64,000 bases of DNA from Falsiroseomonas stagni DSM 19981 (GCF_900114315.1 NZ_FOSQ01000014.1:92669-156668), one strand, 5' to 3'. Shown: positions 1-8,207, numbered from the stretch's first letter. A program made the numbers and translations. The notes: generated from the letters alone by a model not told the origin.

Positions 1-157
1 CGCCTGGGGCGGCCTCGGCCAATACGGCCTCTCCGCCATCATCGCCGGCGATTTCGCCGCGGTGCAGGGCTACGTGCTGATGCTCGCGCTCTTCTCCGTG
101 CTGGTCTTCCTCATCGTGGACATCTACGTGACCCTCACGGAACCCCGCGCGGCATGA
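1..157 (+). CDS. ABC transporter permease, DppB-like (C-terminal fragment)
   Basis: Only the last 51 residues are in the window. They read as the end of an inner-membrane permease of the dipeptide/oligopeptide/nickel ABC class: a short cytoplasmic stretch, then a hydrophobic segment (roughly VLMLALFSVLVFLIVDIYV) and a short tail ending TEPRAA. That ending is typical of DppB-type permeases, whose final helix is followed by a D-P-R-like tail. The stop overlaps the next permease's start by four bases (ATGA), so both are translated from one operon. The partner binding protein is probably left of the window. The substrate cannot be told. Confidence 0.8.
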   Translation, partial: AWGGLGQYGLSAIIAGDFAAVQGYVLMLALFSVLVFLIVDIYVTLTEPRAA

Positions 158-1026
158 GCGCCACCATCGCCTCGCCCCGCTGGGTCCGTCGCATCGGCGG
201 CATCTCCCGCCGCAGCCCGACGCTGGCGGCGGGCGTCTTCATCATCCTGGGCTTCGCGGCGATGGCGCTGCTGGCGCCCTGGATCACGCCCTTCGATCCT
301 GAACTCGCCCAGTCCCGCAACGTGCTGGCCGCACCCGGCGGCGCGCACCTGATGGGCACGGATGGCAACGGGATGGACGTCTTCTCCCGCGTCATCGCCG
401 GGGCGCGCTGGGCCTTCGGCATCGCCATCCCCGCCGTGCTGGTCGGGCTGCTCGCCGGCGTGCCGCTCGGCCTCTACACCGGCTATCGCGGCGGCTGGTT
501 CGATGAGATCGCGATGCGCTTCTTCGACGCGCTGCGCGTCTTCCCCTCCATCATCCTGGCGCTGGCCGTCGTGGCCGCCGCCGGCCCCTCGCTGCTCAAC
601 GTCGTGCTGGTCATCGGCTTCCTGGACAGCCCCGTCTTCGCCCGGGTGGTGCGGGCGGAGGTGCTGGCCCTGCGCCATTCCACCTTCGTCGAAAGCGCGG
701 TGTCCGCCGGCAACCCCACCTGGCGCATCCTCTTCGTCCATATCCTGCCCAACGCCCTGCAGGGCGCCATGGCGCAGACGGCGGTGCGCGCGGCCTGGGC
801 GGTGCGCATCAGCGCGACGCTCGCCTTCCTCGGCGTCGGCATCCAGCCACCGACGCCGGAATGGGGCGCGATGATCCGGCAGGGCGCCGAATACCTGGTC
901 ACCGGCCAATGGTGGGTCGGCGTCTTCCCCGGCATCGCGCTGATCCTGATGGTGCTCGGCCTCAACATGCTCGGCGACGGGTTGCAGGACCTGCTCGATC
1001 CCCGCCGCAAGGCGGCAACGCGATGA
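154..1026 (+). CDS. ABC transporter permease, DppC-like
   Basis: Second membrane permease (290 aa) of a dipeptide/oligopeptide-type ABC importer. The N-terminus has the family's extended cytoplasmic lead (RRSPTLAAG), a first helix at about residues 22-45, and a periplasmic segment containing HLMGTDGNGMDVFSRV, the DppC-type H-x-x-G-T-D hallmark. Further helices follow from about residue 90. The EAA loop that contacts the ATPase lies near residues 180-215 (SAVSAGNPTWRILFVHILPN). The ATG overlaps the stop of the upstream permease and the gene's own stop overlaps the ATPase start, so the four transporter genes form one transcript. Substrate unknown; other genes of this class carry peptides, glutathione or opines. 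Confidence 0.92.
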   Translation: MSATIASPRWVRRIGGISRRSPTLAAGVFIILGFAAMALLAPWITPFDPELAQSRNVLAAPGGAHLMGTDGNGMDVFSRVIAGARWAFGIAIPAVLVGLLAGVPLGLYTGYRGGWFDEIAMRFFDALRVFPSIILALAVVAAAGPSLLNVVLVIGFLDSPVFARVVRAEVLALRHSTFVESAVSAGNPTWRILFVHILPNALQGAMAQTAVRAAWAVRISATLAFLGVGIQPPTPEWGAMIRQGAEYLVTGQWWVGVFPGIALILMVLGLNMLGDGLQDLLDPRRKAATR

Positions 1027-1994
1027 CGCTGCTGCGCGTGGAGGATCTCCATACCCACTTCATCGCCCGCAACCTGGACAATGAGATCCAGGTGGCGAAG
1101 GCGCTGAACGGCGTCTCCTTCTCCCTCGATGCCGGTCGCATCCTCGGCCTCGTCGGGGAAACCGGGGCCGGCAAGTCGTTGACGGCGACTTCCATCATGG
1201 GCCTGCTGCGCCCGCCCGCCCGCATCATGGGCGGCCGCGCGCTGTTCCAGGGGCAGGATCTGCTGGCGATGCCCGATGATGACCTCAACGCGCTGCGCGG
1301 CCGCGACATCGCGTTGGTGGTGCAGAGCCCCAAATCATCGCTCGACCCGCTCAGCCGCATCGGGGACCAGTTGATCCGCATCCGCCGCGCCCATCGCGGC
1401 GGCAGCGTGGCGGAGGCACGGGACAAGGCCATCGCCATGCTCGGCAGCCTCGGCATTCCCGACCCCGCGCGGCGGATGCGCGCCTGGCCGCACGAACTCT
1501 CCGGCGGCATGGCGCAGCGCGTGCTGATCGCGCTCGCGCTGATGAACGAACCGCAGCTGCTGATCGCGGATGAACCGACCACGGGCCTCGACGTCACGGT
1601 GCAGGCGCAGATCCTGGACCTGCTGCGGGATTTGGTGCGGCGCACCGGCATCGGCGCCATGATCATCACCCACGACCTCGGCGTCGTGGCGCATTACTGC
1701 GACGAGATGGCGGTGATGTATGCCGGCGCCATCGTCGAAAGCGGGCCCGTGCGCCAGGTGTTCCGCCGCCCCACCCACCCCTATACCGTGAACCTGATCG
1801 GCGCGACGCCGGAACGCCTGCGGCTTGGCGCCACGCGCACCGTGGGCGGCCCGCCGCCCAATCTTCGCGCCCTGCCGCCGGGCTGCCCCTATCAGGATCG
1901 CTGCCCCCAGGCCGGCGCGGATTGCACCACCATCCCGCCCGATGTCGCGCTCGGCGAGGGCCATGTCGCGCGCTGCCACCGGGTGGCGGCATGA
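1023..1994 (+). CDS. ABC transporter ATP-binding protein, DppD-like
   Basis: Cytoplasmic ATPase (323 aa) that powers the adjacent permeases. Walker A is GETGAGKS, the signature is LSGGMAQR, Walker B ends LLIADEPT, and the H-loop is IITHDLG. The C-terminal extension ends in the oligopeptide-ATPase motif with clustered cysteines (PPGCPYQDRCPQAG), found in DppD/OppD proteins, some of which bind an iron-sulfur cluster. I take the ATG at 1023, which overlaps the permease stop as ATGA; a longer frame to 861 would lie inside the permease gene and adds no family sequence. The stop overlaps the second ATPase by four bases. Confidence 0.93.
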   Translation: MTLLRVEDLHTHFIARNLDNEIQVAKALNGVSFSLDAGRILGLVGETGAGKSLTATSIMGLLRPPARIMGGRALFQGQDLLAMPDDDLNALRGRDIALVVQSPKSSLDPLSRIGDQLIRIRRAHRGGSVAEARDKAIAMLGSLGIPDPARRMRAWPHELSGGMAQRVLIALALMNEPQLLIADEPTTGLDVTVQAQILDLLRDLVRRTGIGAMIITHDLGVVAHYCDEMAVMYAGAIVESGPVRQVFRRPTHPYTVNLIGATPERLRLGATRTVGGPPPNLRALPPGCPYQDRCPQAGADCTTIPPDVALGEGHVARCHRVAA

Positions 1995-2989
1995 CTGCGC
2001 CGGTCCTCGAGGTCGAAGGCCTGGTCAAGCATTTCGACGTCTCCCGCCAGGTGAAGGTGCATGCCGTCAACGGCGTCAGCTTCTCGATCCGGGAAGGGGA
2101 GACGCTGGGCGTCGTCGGTGAGAGCGGTTCCGGCAAGTCCACCATCGGCCGCAGCGTCATCCGGCTGCTGGCCCCGACCGGCGGGACCATCCGCTTCCGC
2201 GGGCGGGACATCACGAACCTTCCCGAATCCGCCTGCCGCCCGCTGCGGGCGGAGATGCAGATGGTGTTCCAGGACCCCTGGTCCGCGCTGAACCCGCGCA
2301 TCCGCATCGGCGACCTCATCGCCGAACCCCTCAAGCTGCACACGAAGCTCTCCGCCGCCGAACGGCGCGACAGGGTGGAGGCGCTGGCCATCCGCGTGCG
2401 CCTGACGCCCGAACTCCTCACCCGCTATCCCGCCGAACTCTCCGGCGGCCAGCTCCAGCGCGTGTGCATCGCCCGCGCCATCGCCACCAGTCCGAAGCTG
2501 ATCGTGCTGGATGAGCCCACCTCCTCGCTCGACCTCTCCGTCCGCGCCGGCATCCTGGACCTGCTGGCGGAGCTGAAGGCGGAAACGGGGGCGGCGATGA
2601 TGTTCATCAGCCACGATCTCGGCACCGTGAAGCTCATCAGCGACCGCATCCTGGTGCTCTATCTCGGCAGCGTCGTCGAATATGCGCCGACGGCCCAGGT
2701 CTTCGCCGATGCCGCGCATCCCTATTCCCAGGCGCTGATGTCGGCCCACCTGCCCGCGGACCCGGATGCGGTGCTGAAGCGCCACGTCCTGCAGGGGGAG
2801 ATCCCCTCCCCCATCAACCTGCCGCCCGGCTGCCACTTTGCGAGTCGCTGCCCCGTCGCCGTGCCGCGCTGCCGCACGGAAACGCCGCCGCTCGATCCCG
2901 TCGCCGGCGATGCCGCCCACCAGGCCGCATGCCTCCGCATCACGGAGGGCGCCAACCGGATTCCCGCGCTGGAGGATGCCCATGGATGA
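1991..2989 (+). CDS. ABC transporter ATP-binding protein, DppF-like
   Basis: Second ATPase (332 aa) of the heterodimeric dipeptide-type importer. Walker A GESGSGKS, signature LSGGQLQR, Walker B LIVLDEPT, H-loop FISHDLG, and the C-terminal oligopeptide motif LPPGCHFASRCPVAVPRC are all present. Start ATG at 1991 overlaps the previous stop (ATGA). Its 3' end overlaps the start of the class II aldolase-family gene by several bases, so that enzyme is probably co-expressed and may act on the imported compound. No binding-protein gene follows; it should lie upstream of the window. Confidence 0.93.
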   Translation: MTAPVLEVEGLVKHFDVSRQVKVHAVNGVSFSIREGETLGVVGESGSGKSTIGRSVIRLLAPTGGTIRFRGRDITNLPESACRPLRAEMQMVFQDPWSALNPRIRIGDLIAEPLKLHTKLSAAERRDRVEALAIRVRLTPELLTRYPAELSGGQLQRVCIARAIATSPKLIVLDEPTSSLDLSVRAGILDLLAELKAETGAAMMFISHDLGTVKLISDRILVLYLGSVVEYAPTAQVFADAAHPYSQALMSAHLPADPDAVLKRHVLQGEIPSPINLPPGCHFASRCPVAVPRCRTETPPLDPVAGDAAHQAACLRITEGANRIPALEDAHG

Positions 2990-3713
2990 GGCGACGCTGC
3001 GGCGGGAACTCCTCGCCGCCTATCACATCCTCGACGTGCACGGGCAGAATGCCGGCATCGCGGGGCACCTGACCGCGCGGCTGCCCGGCGGCGACAGCTT
3101 CTGGTGCCATGGCTACGGCCAGGGGTTCGAGGAAGTGCGCGCGGATGACCTCCGCCACGCCGACATGGAACTGCGCGTGCTAAACGGCGGGAAGATCAAT
3201 CCCTCCCTCGTCATCCATACCGGCCTCTATCACGCCCGCCCCGATATCGGCTGCGTCATCCACACCCACAGCCTGAACGCGGTGATGCTGACGGCCACGG
3301 GCACGCCGCTGCTGCCGCTGTTCCAGTCCGCGCTGATGTTCCACGACGATTGCGCGCTGCATGCGGAGTATGGCGGCATCGTCGATACGGTGGAAACCGG
3401 CGTCGAACTCGCCGCCGCCCTCGGCCCGCGCCGCGCCCTGCTGCTGGCCAACCACGGCACGCTGGTGGTCGGCCGCAATATCCGCGAAGCCGTGCACTGC
3501 GCGATCATGCTGGACGATGCCTGCCGCATCCAACTCGGCGCCATGGCCGCCGCCGCGGGCAGGCCGCTTTCCCTTGTCGATGACGCCACGGCGCAGGAGG
3601 CGAAGCGCTTCCTGCTGTCGGACAAGGTGCTCGGCCTGCGCTGGGACCACTACCTCCGTCGCGCCATCGCGGCCCGGCCCTGGCTGGCGGCGGAACTCGC
3701 CAGCATCACCTGA
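2982..3713 (+). CDS. Class II aldolase/adducin family protein
   Basis: About 243 aa, a cytoplasmic metal-dependent enzyme of the fuculose-phosphate aldolase/adducin fold. The metal-binding HxH is in GCVIHTHSLN and a third candidate histidine in LANHGTLVVG. The usual P-S-x-E motif that supplies the catalytic Glu of sugar-phosphate aldolases reads NPSLVIH here, without an obvious Glu, so a true aldolase reaction is doubtful; hydroxy-acid decarboxylases or dehydratases of the same fold are alternatives. ATGs at 2976 and 2982 are both possible; 2982 is chosen. The start overlaps the ATPase gene, so the gene is the last of the transporter operon. It converges on the ureidoglycolate lyase homologue with no gap. 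Confidence 0.82.
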   Translation: MDEATLRRELLAAYHILDVHGQNAGIAGHLTARLPGGDSFWCHGYGQGFEEVRADDLRHADMELRVLNGGKINPSLVIHTGLYHARPDIGCVIHTHSLNAVMLTATGTPLLPLFQSALMFHDDCALHAEYGGIVDTVETGVELAAALGPRRALLLANHGTLVVGRNIREAVHCAIMLDDACRIQLGAMAAAAGRPLSLVDDATAQEAKRFLLSDKVLGLRWDHYLRRAIAARPWLAAELASIT

Positions 3714-4259
3714 CTACAGATCGACGCTGATGGTCACGCCCAGCCGCGCGGCGATGTCCTTCTTGTCGAGGTCCGGTCCGCGCGCCTCATTCCCCTGAAC
3801 ATGCTGAAGGTCCCGCGCGGTATCCCGGCGGATGGCGATGATGAGGCTGGTGGCGTCCACCAGCGCCAGCGGGAATTCATGCCAGGTGCCGAGGTGCAGC
3901 ATCAGCCCCGCGCTGCCGTCGAAGATCAGCGCGCGCGCTTCCTCCAGCACCGGCAATTCGCCATCGCCGGGCGGGGCCAGCACCATCAGGAACGGCCGGC
4001 CGCCGAGGGGGAAGAAGCTCTGCGTGTGGAGGAAATGGCGTTCCATCCACACCACGCGCAGTGGCCGTCGTTCCAGCGTCGCGACGGTGAATTCCAGCGT
4101 GTCGTCGGCCACGAAGCGGCCCGGCTTCCGCAGCGCGACGCGGTCGCCATAGAAGGGGCTGCGGATCACCGGCGCAGGCGCGGTCGGGCCCATCAGCGTG
4201 CCGAAGGGCGCGACATTCTCCGCCGTCGCCGCTTCCGCCCGCAGCGAGATGGATCGCAC
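3714..4259 (-). CDS. Ureidoglycolate lyase family protein (AllA-like)
   Basis: 181-residue cupin-fold protein of the ureidoglycolate lyase (AllA) family, which splits ureidoglycolate into glyoxylate and urea at the end of allantoin breakdown. Recognisable blocks are the N-terminal APFGTLMGPT, the central ERHFLHTQSFFPL followed by FLMVLAPP, and GTWHEFPLALVD. These correspond to the conserved P-x-G, H-x-x-x-x-Q-x-F-x-P and G-x-W-H blocks of the family. The start codon is GTG at 4259. It is the second gene of a short minus-strand pair with an ABM-domain gene seven bases upstream. No other allantoin genes are certain here, so it may act on a related ureido acid. Confidence 0.85.
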   Translation of the reverse strand: MRSISLRAEAATAENVAPFGTLMGPTAPAPVIRSPFYGDRVALRKPGRFVADDTLEFTVATLERRPLRVVWMERHFLHTQSFFPLGGRPFLMVLAPPGDGELPVLEEARALIFDGSAGLMLHLGTWHEFPLALVDATSLIIAIRRDTARDLQHVQGNEARGPDLDKKDIAARLGVTISVDL

Positions 4260-4266
4260 CGCCGGC

Positions 4267-4578
4267 CTAGCCCGCGGGGGACAGGACGTGGATGACGCGG
4301 CCTTCGATCATCGGCCGCACCTTCGCGCCATAGGCCGCCATGTGGGGCGCGGCGGCGTGGGCGGCCAGATGCGCCGGGCTTTCCCACTTCTCCACCACCA
4401 CGAAGCTGTCGGGGCCAAGCTTCGTCTGGATGGCGCCCACGCCCTCCGCATCGATGGCAGGGCCGTATTCGATGCAGCCATCTTCGGCATGCACGGCGGG
4501 CATATTGGCGCGGAAGGCTTCCAGCACGGCATCCCGCATCCCGGGCTTGGTCGTGATGATGGCGAGGACGTGGATCAT
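4267..4578 (-). CDS. ABM-domain protein, putative quinol monooxygenase (YgiN-like)
   Basis: 103-residue single-domain dimeric alpha-beta barrel of the antibiotic biosynthesis monooxygenase family. The opening MIHVLAIITTKPGMRDAVLEA, the middle GCIEYG and the stretch VVVEKWESPAHLAAH are family hallmarks. Members are small cytoplasmic proteins that oxidise quinols or aromatic substrates without a cofactor; the real substrate is unknown. The ATG at 4578 is chosen because the domain begins there; upstream sequence in the same frame is arginine-rich and unrelated. It lies just upstream of the ureidoglycolate lyase homologue and downstream of the DUF808 gene, all on the minus strand. Confidence 0.85.
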   Translation of the reverse strand: MIHVLAIITTKPGMRDAVLEAFRANMPAVHAEDGCIEYGPAIDAEGVGAIQTKLGPDSFVVVEKWESPAHLAAHAAAPHMAAYGAKVRPMIEGRVIHVLSPAG

Positions 4579-4610
4579 GCGGCGCTTTCCTTCCCGGATA
4601 TCCGCAAAGG

Positions 4611-5600
4611 CTACGCTGGCCGCAGGCGCTTCGCCAGCGGGGCCAGCACCCGCTCCACCACCGGGATCAGCAGGAACCCCGCGGCCAGCCCGACCACGCC
4701 GGCGAAGGCAGCCCCCGCCAGCCAGCCCAGCGCGCCGCCCATGCCAGGCATCGTCCCCGCGGCGGCGGCCAGGTCGTGCGACCAATGCGCCGGCCCGGCC
4801 AGGCCGAATTCCTCCAGCCCATGGATCAGGATGCCGCCGCCGACCCAGACCATCGCCGCCGTGCCGACGATGCTCAGCAGCATGAGGAAGGGCGGCATGC
4901 CCTTCACCAGGCCGCGCCCCACCGCCCGCGCCAGGGGTCGCAGCCCCGCCGGCAGCCGCAGGGCCACTCCCTGCTCCCGCGCCAGGGCCACGCCGGCATC
5001 ATCCGCCTTCACGATCAGCGCGACGGCGCCATAGACCACGATGGTGATGCCGATGCCGACCACCGCCAGGATCGCCGCCTGCGCCACGAAGCCGCTGTCG
5101 GGGATGGTGGACAGCGCGATGGCCATGATCTCCGCGGACAGGATGAAATCCGTCTTGATGGCGCCGGCCACCCGCGCTTCCTCCAGCGCCAGCGGGTCCG
5201 CCGGCGCGGCGCCCACCGCTGCCTCATGCGCCTGGGCGGCGTGCGGGCGGATGGCTTCCAGCACCTTCTCCGCCCCCTCATAACAAAGGAAGGCGCCGCC
5301 CAGCATCAGCAGGGGCGTGATGGCCCAGGGTGCCAGCAGGCTGAGCGCGAGGGCCACCGGCAGCAGGATCAGCAGCTTGTTCTTCAGCGACCCCAGCGCG
5401 ATGCGCTTGACGATCGGGATCTCGCGGCTCGCGGCGAAGCCCACGACGTAGCGCGGCGTCACCGCCGCATCGTCGATGACCACGCCGGCGGCCTTCGCCC
5501 CCGCCTTGCCGGCCTGGAAGGCGACATCGTCCAGGCTGGCCGCGGCCACCTTGGACAGGGCCACCACATCATCCAGCAGCGCGATCAGGCCCGTGCTCAC
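4611..5600 (-). CDS. DUF808 family inner-membrane protein (YedI-like)
   Basis: 329 aa, matching the DUF808/YedI family by its opening (TGLIALLDDVVALSKVAAAS), the DDAAVTPRYVVG block and LLMLGGAFLCYEGAEKVLE. It has several hydrophobic segments, at roughly residues 75-105, 165-190, 238-262 and 282-308, so it sits in the inner membrane. The function of the family is not established. The start is GTG at 5600; the family normally begins with exactly this sequence. It is transcribed away from the AMDase-fold gene at 5704, leaving about 100 bases of divergent promoter region. Codon use is like the neighbours. Confidence 0.9.
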   Translation of the reverse strand: MSTGLIALLDDVVALSKVAAASLDDVAFQAGKAGAKAAGVVIDDAAVTPRYVVGFAASREIPIVKRIALGSLKNKLLILLPVALALSLLAPWAITPLLMLGGAFLCYEGAEKVLEAIRPHAAQAHEAAVGAAPADPLALEEARVAGAIKTDFILSAEIMAIALSTIPDSGFVAQAAILAVVGIGITIVVYGAVALIVKADDAGVALAREQGVALRLPAGLRPLARAVGRGLVKGMPPFLMLLSIVGTAAMVWVGGGILIHGLEEFGLAGPAHWSHDLAAAAGTMPGMGGALGWLAGAAFAGVVGLAAGFLLIPVVERVLAPLAKRLRPA

Positions 5601-5703
5601 GGCGTCTCCGCGGGGTTGTTCGACCCCGCCTGCCGTGCCGGGCGGCCTGCGTCAATGCAAAGCCGCGTTTGCGCGGCGGTGCGGCTTCGCTAGGCTGCCG
5701 GGC

Positions 5704-6426
5704 ATGACGAAACGAATCCGCCTCGGCATGCTCACCCCTTCCTCCAACACGGTGCTGGAACCCGTGACCCAGGCGATGATCGCCGGGCTGCCGGAGGTCT
5801 CGGCCCATTTCGGCCGCTTCAAGGTGACGGAGATCGCGCTGAGCCGATCCGCCCTCGCCCAGTTCGACGACAGCGCCATCCTGGTGGCGGCGGAACTGCT
5901 GGCCCATGCGAAGGTCGATGTCATCACCTGGAACGGCACCTCCGCCACCTGGCTGGGGTTCGAGACGGATGAGCGGCTGTGCGAGCGCATCACCGCCGCC
6001 ACCGGCATCCCCGCCACCACCTCCATCCTCGCGATGAATGAGGCGCTGGCGAAGCTGGGCGCGAAAAGCCTCGGCTACGTCACGCCCTACACCGATGATG
6101 TCCAGGCGAAGATCGTCGCGCAGTATGAACGCCATGGTCTGGCCTGCCGCGGCGATGCCCATGCCGGCATCCGCGACAATTTCGCCTTCGCCGAGGTCAC
6201 GGAGGACGCGCTGCGGGCGATGACCCGCGCCGTGGCGGCGGAGGGTCCGGACGCCATCGCCGTGGTCTGCACCAACCTTCGCGCCGGGCCGCTGGTGGCG
6301 GCGCTGGAGGCGGAACTCGGCATCCCCATCATCGACAGCATCGCGACCGCGGTGTGGAAGAGCCTGGCGATCGCCGGCGTGGACCCCACCCGGGTGCAGG
6401 GCTGGGGAAGGCTGTTCAGCCTGTGA
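5704..6426 (+). CDS. Asp/Glu racemase-fold protein, AMDase/maleate isomerase family (single-Cys type)
   Basis: 240 aa, aspartate/glutamate racemase superfamily, nearest to arylmalonate decarboxylase and maleate cis-trans isomerase. The N-terminal motif GMLTPSSNTVLEP is typical. At the first catalytic site the sequence is WNGTS (Gly78 where maleate isomerases have Cys in GCTS); the second site keeps Cys189 in VVCTN. A Gly at site one with Cys at site two is the arrangement known for arylmalonate decarboxylase (Gly74/Cys188), so decarboxylation or single-base chemistry is more likely than isomerisation. That is inference. The ATG at 5704 begins the domain. The stop overlaps the hydantoin racemase homologue (GTGA), so the two are co-translated. 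Confidence 0.85.
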   Translation: MTKRIRLGMLTPSSNTVLEPVTQAMIAGLPEVSAHFGRFKVTEIALSRSALAQFDDSAILVAAELLAHAKVDVITWNGTSATWLGFETDERLCERITAATGIPATTSILAMNEALAKLGAKSLGYVTPYTDDVQAKIVAQYERHGLACRGDAHAGIRDNFAFAEVTEDALRAMTRAVAAEGPDAIAVVCTNLRAGPLVAALEAELGIPIIDSIATAVWKSLAIAGVDPTRVQGWGRLFSL

Positions 6427-7079
6427 CGCGCCTGCTGCTGGTCAACCCGAACACCAACACCCGGACGACAGCGCTGATGGCGGCCATCGCCCAGCGCGCG
6501 GCCCCCGCCGGCGTGACGGTGGAAGGTACGACCGCCGCCACCGGCGCGCCCTTGCTGGATGACCCCGCGAAGCTGGCCGAAGGCGCGCTGGCGGTCCGCG
6601 CGCTGGTCGGCGCGACCGACCTGTCCGCCTATGCCGGCGTGGTCGTCGCCGCCTTCGGCGATCCCGGCCTGGCGGAGAGCCGCGCCGCGACAGCAGTGCC
6701 CCTGACCGGCATCGCGGAGGCCGCGATGGCGGAGGCCGCCGCGCTGGGCCGCTTCGTCATCGTCACCACCACCGGCCTGCTGAAGCCTTCCATCGACGCG
6801 CGCGTCGCCGAATATGGCCATGGCGCGCGCCACGCCGGCACCTTCCTGACGCCCGGCGACGCGGCCACCCTGATGACGGACCCGGCGCGCCTCGAAGCCG
6901 CGCTGGAGGAGACGGCCCGCCGAGCGCTCGTGGAAACCGGCGCCGATGCCATCATCATCGGCGGCGGCCCGCTGGCGGCGGTGGCGGAAGCGCTGCGGCC
7001 GCGCTTCGCCGTGCCGATCATCGAACCCGTGCCGGCCGCGGTGCGGCTGGCGCTGTCCCGGGCCATTACTCCGGCTTGA
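6423..7079 (+). CDS. Hydantoin racemase-family protein lacking catalytic cysteines
   Basis: 218 aa, Asp/Glu/hydantoin racemase family. The start LLLVNPNTNTRTT is a family hallmark and VVVAAFGDPGL corresponds to the usual A-C-F-x-D-P-G-L site. The first catalytic cysteine is Ala77 and the second site (usually LGCAG) reads IIGGGPLA with Gly181. There is no cysteine anywhere in the protein, so the two-base cysteine racemisation known for the family cannot operate. It may be a ligand-binding protein, another enzyme, or a subfamily with different chemistry. The GTG start at 6423 overlaps the stop of the AMDase-fold gene. The 3' end overlaps the convergent Bug gene by 14 bases. Confidence 0.85.
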   Translation: MTRLLLVNPNTNTRTTALMAAIAQRAAPAGVTVEGTTAATGAPLLDDPAKLAEGALAVRALVGATDLSAYAGVVVAAFGDPGLAESRAATAVPLTGIAEAAMAEAAALGRFVIVTTTGLLKPSIDARVAEYGHGARHAGTFLTPGDAATLMTDPARLEAALEETARRALVETGADAIIIGGGPLAAVAEALRPRFAVPIIEPVPAAVRLALSRAITPA

Positions 7080-8037
7080 TGTTTCCGGCCTCCACCACCC
7101 GCTTCCAGCGCGCGATCTCCGCCGCCTGGAAGGTGGCGAATTCCTCCGGCGTGTCGCCGCCGATGTCGAAGCCGGCATCGATGAGGCGCTGCGCCGTCGC
7201 GGGCACGCGCAGCGCGCCCATGAAGGCATCCCGCACCCGTTCCACCAGGGCCGGCGTCATGCCGGGCGGCCCGCCCAGCGCCTGCCAGGAATAGACGACG
7301 AAGTCGCGCAGCCCGGCCTCCAGCCCCGTCGGCACATCCGGCAGCACGGGCGTGCGCTGCGACGCCGTCACCATCAGCGCCTTCAGCCGCCCGGACTGGA
7401 TATGCGGGATGACGGCGCCGAGGTTCTGGAAGGAGATATGCGTGGTCCCCGCCATCAGGGACGTCATGGCCGGGCCGCCGCCGGAATAGGGGATGTGCGC
7501 CATCTCCGTCCCCGTCGCCTGCTTGAACATCTCCGCCGTCAGATGGTCCGAAGACCCGACGCCGGAGGAGGGATAAGAAGCGGTGGCCGCGTTGCGCTTC
7601 ATCCACTCGATGAGGCCCGCGAAATCCTGCACCGGCACCGATTGCGGGTTCACCACCAGCACATTGGGCGTTCGCACCGTGACGGTGATGCGCGTCAACT
7701 GCGTCGTCGGGTCATAGGCCAGGTTGGGACGCAGGGCGACATTGATCGCCCAGGTGCTGATCGGCGCATGCATCAGCGTGTAGCCATCCGGCGCCGTGCG
7801 GATCACCTGGCGCGCGCCGACCTCCCCGGTCGCCCCGGGGCGGTTCTCCACCACGAAGGGGCGGCCCAGCGTCTGCTGCATGTGCTGCGCGGCGATGCGG
7901 GCGATCAGGTCCGAAGGCCCGCCGGTGGCGAAGGGCACGACGAGGGTGACGGCGCGGGATGGCCAATCCTGCTGCGCGACAGCGGGGCGGATGAGGGCGG
8001 GCGCGGCGAGGGCGCCCAGCAGCGTGCGGCGGTTCAT
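7066..8037 (-). CDS. Bug/TctC-family periplasmic solute-binding protein
   Basis: 323-residue extracytoplasmic receptor of the tripartite tricarboxylate transporter (Bug) family. An N-terminal signal with twin arginines (MNRRTLLGALAAPAL...AVAQ) is followed by WPSRAVTLVVPFATGGPSD, the family's first ligand-binding loop. Later come VVENRPGATGEVG, the second loop AHIPYSGGGPAM and LPDVPTG. It captures a small organic acid or related ligand in the periplasm. No TctA/TctB membrane genes are nearby, as is common for expanded Bug sets. It converges on the hydantoin racemase homologue with a 14-base overlap. The ATG at 8037 starts the signal peptide. Confidence 0.92.
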   Translation of the reverse strand: MNRRTLLGALAAPALIRPAVAQQDWPSRAVTLVVPFATGGPSDLIARIAAQHMQQTLGRPFVVENRPGATGEVGARQVIRTAPDGYTLMHAPISTWAINVALRPNLAYDPTTQLTRITVTVRTPNVLVVNPQSVPVQDFAGLIEWMKRNAATASYPSSGVGSSDHLTAEMFKQATGTEMAHIPYSGGGPAMTSLMAGTTHISFQNLGAVIPHIQSGRLKALMVTASQRTPVLPDVPTGLEAGLRDFVVYSWQALGGPPGMTPALVERVRDAFMGALRVPATAQRLIDAGFDIGGDTPEEFATFQAAEIARWKRVVEAGNIKPE

Positions 8038-8070
8038 TGGGTCTTGGTCCTCCCGTTTTTGTTCAGTCTC

Positions 8071-8124
8071 GCGGGGGAACGCCGTTCCCCCGCACCCCCA
8101 TGCCAAGGGCCAGCGGGCCCTTGG
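8071..8124 (+). repeat. Two-hairpin dispersed element, copy 1a
   Basis: Hairpin A has arms GCGGGGGAAC / GTTCCCCCGC (8071-8080, 8084-8093) with loop GCC. It is followed by a linker reading ACCCCCATG and hairpin B with arms CCAAGGGCC / GGCCCTTGG (8103-8111, 8116-8124). The same architecture occurs at 51084-51137 and 63596-63644. This copy faces copy 1b head to head in the gap between two minus-strand genes. There is no T-run after the stems, so a plain intrinsic terminator is not proven. Confidence 0.8.
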
Positions 8125-8146
8125 AACCCTGGCAATCGACGACGGT

Positions 8147-8202
8147 CCAGGGGCGGTTCGCCCCTGGCGGATGGGGTGTGGGGAAGGCAGCGCCTTCCCC
8201 AC
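8147..8202 (-). repeat. Two-hairpin dispersed element, copy 1b
   Basis: Read on the minus strand, it starts five bases after the stop of the RraA-type gene. Hairpin A has arms GTGGGGAAGGC / GCCTTCCCCAC (8178-8188, 8192-8202). The linker contains ACCCCAT, then hairpin B has arms CCAGGGGCG / CGCCCCTGG (8147-8155, 8159-8167). It is a variant of the same two-hairpin unit as the other copies, with GGAAGGC in place of GGGAAC in stem A. Confidence 0.75.
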
Positions 8203-8207
8203 GCACC

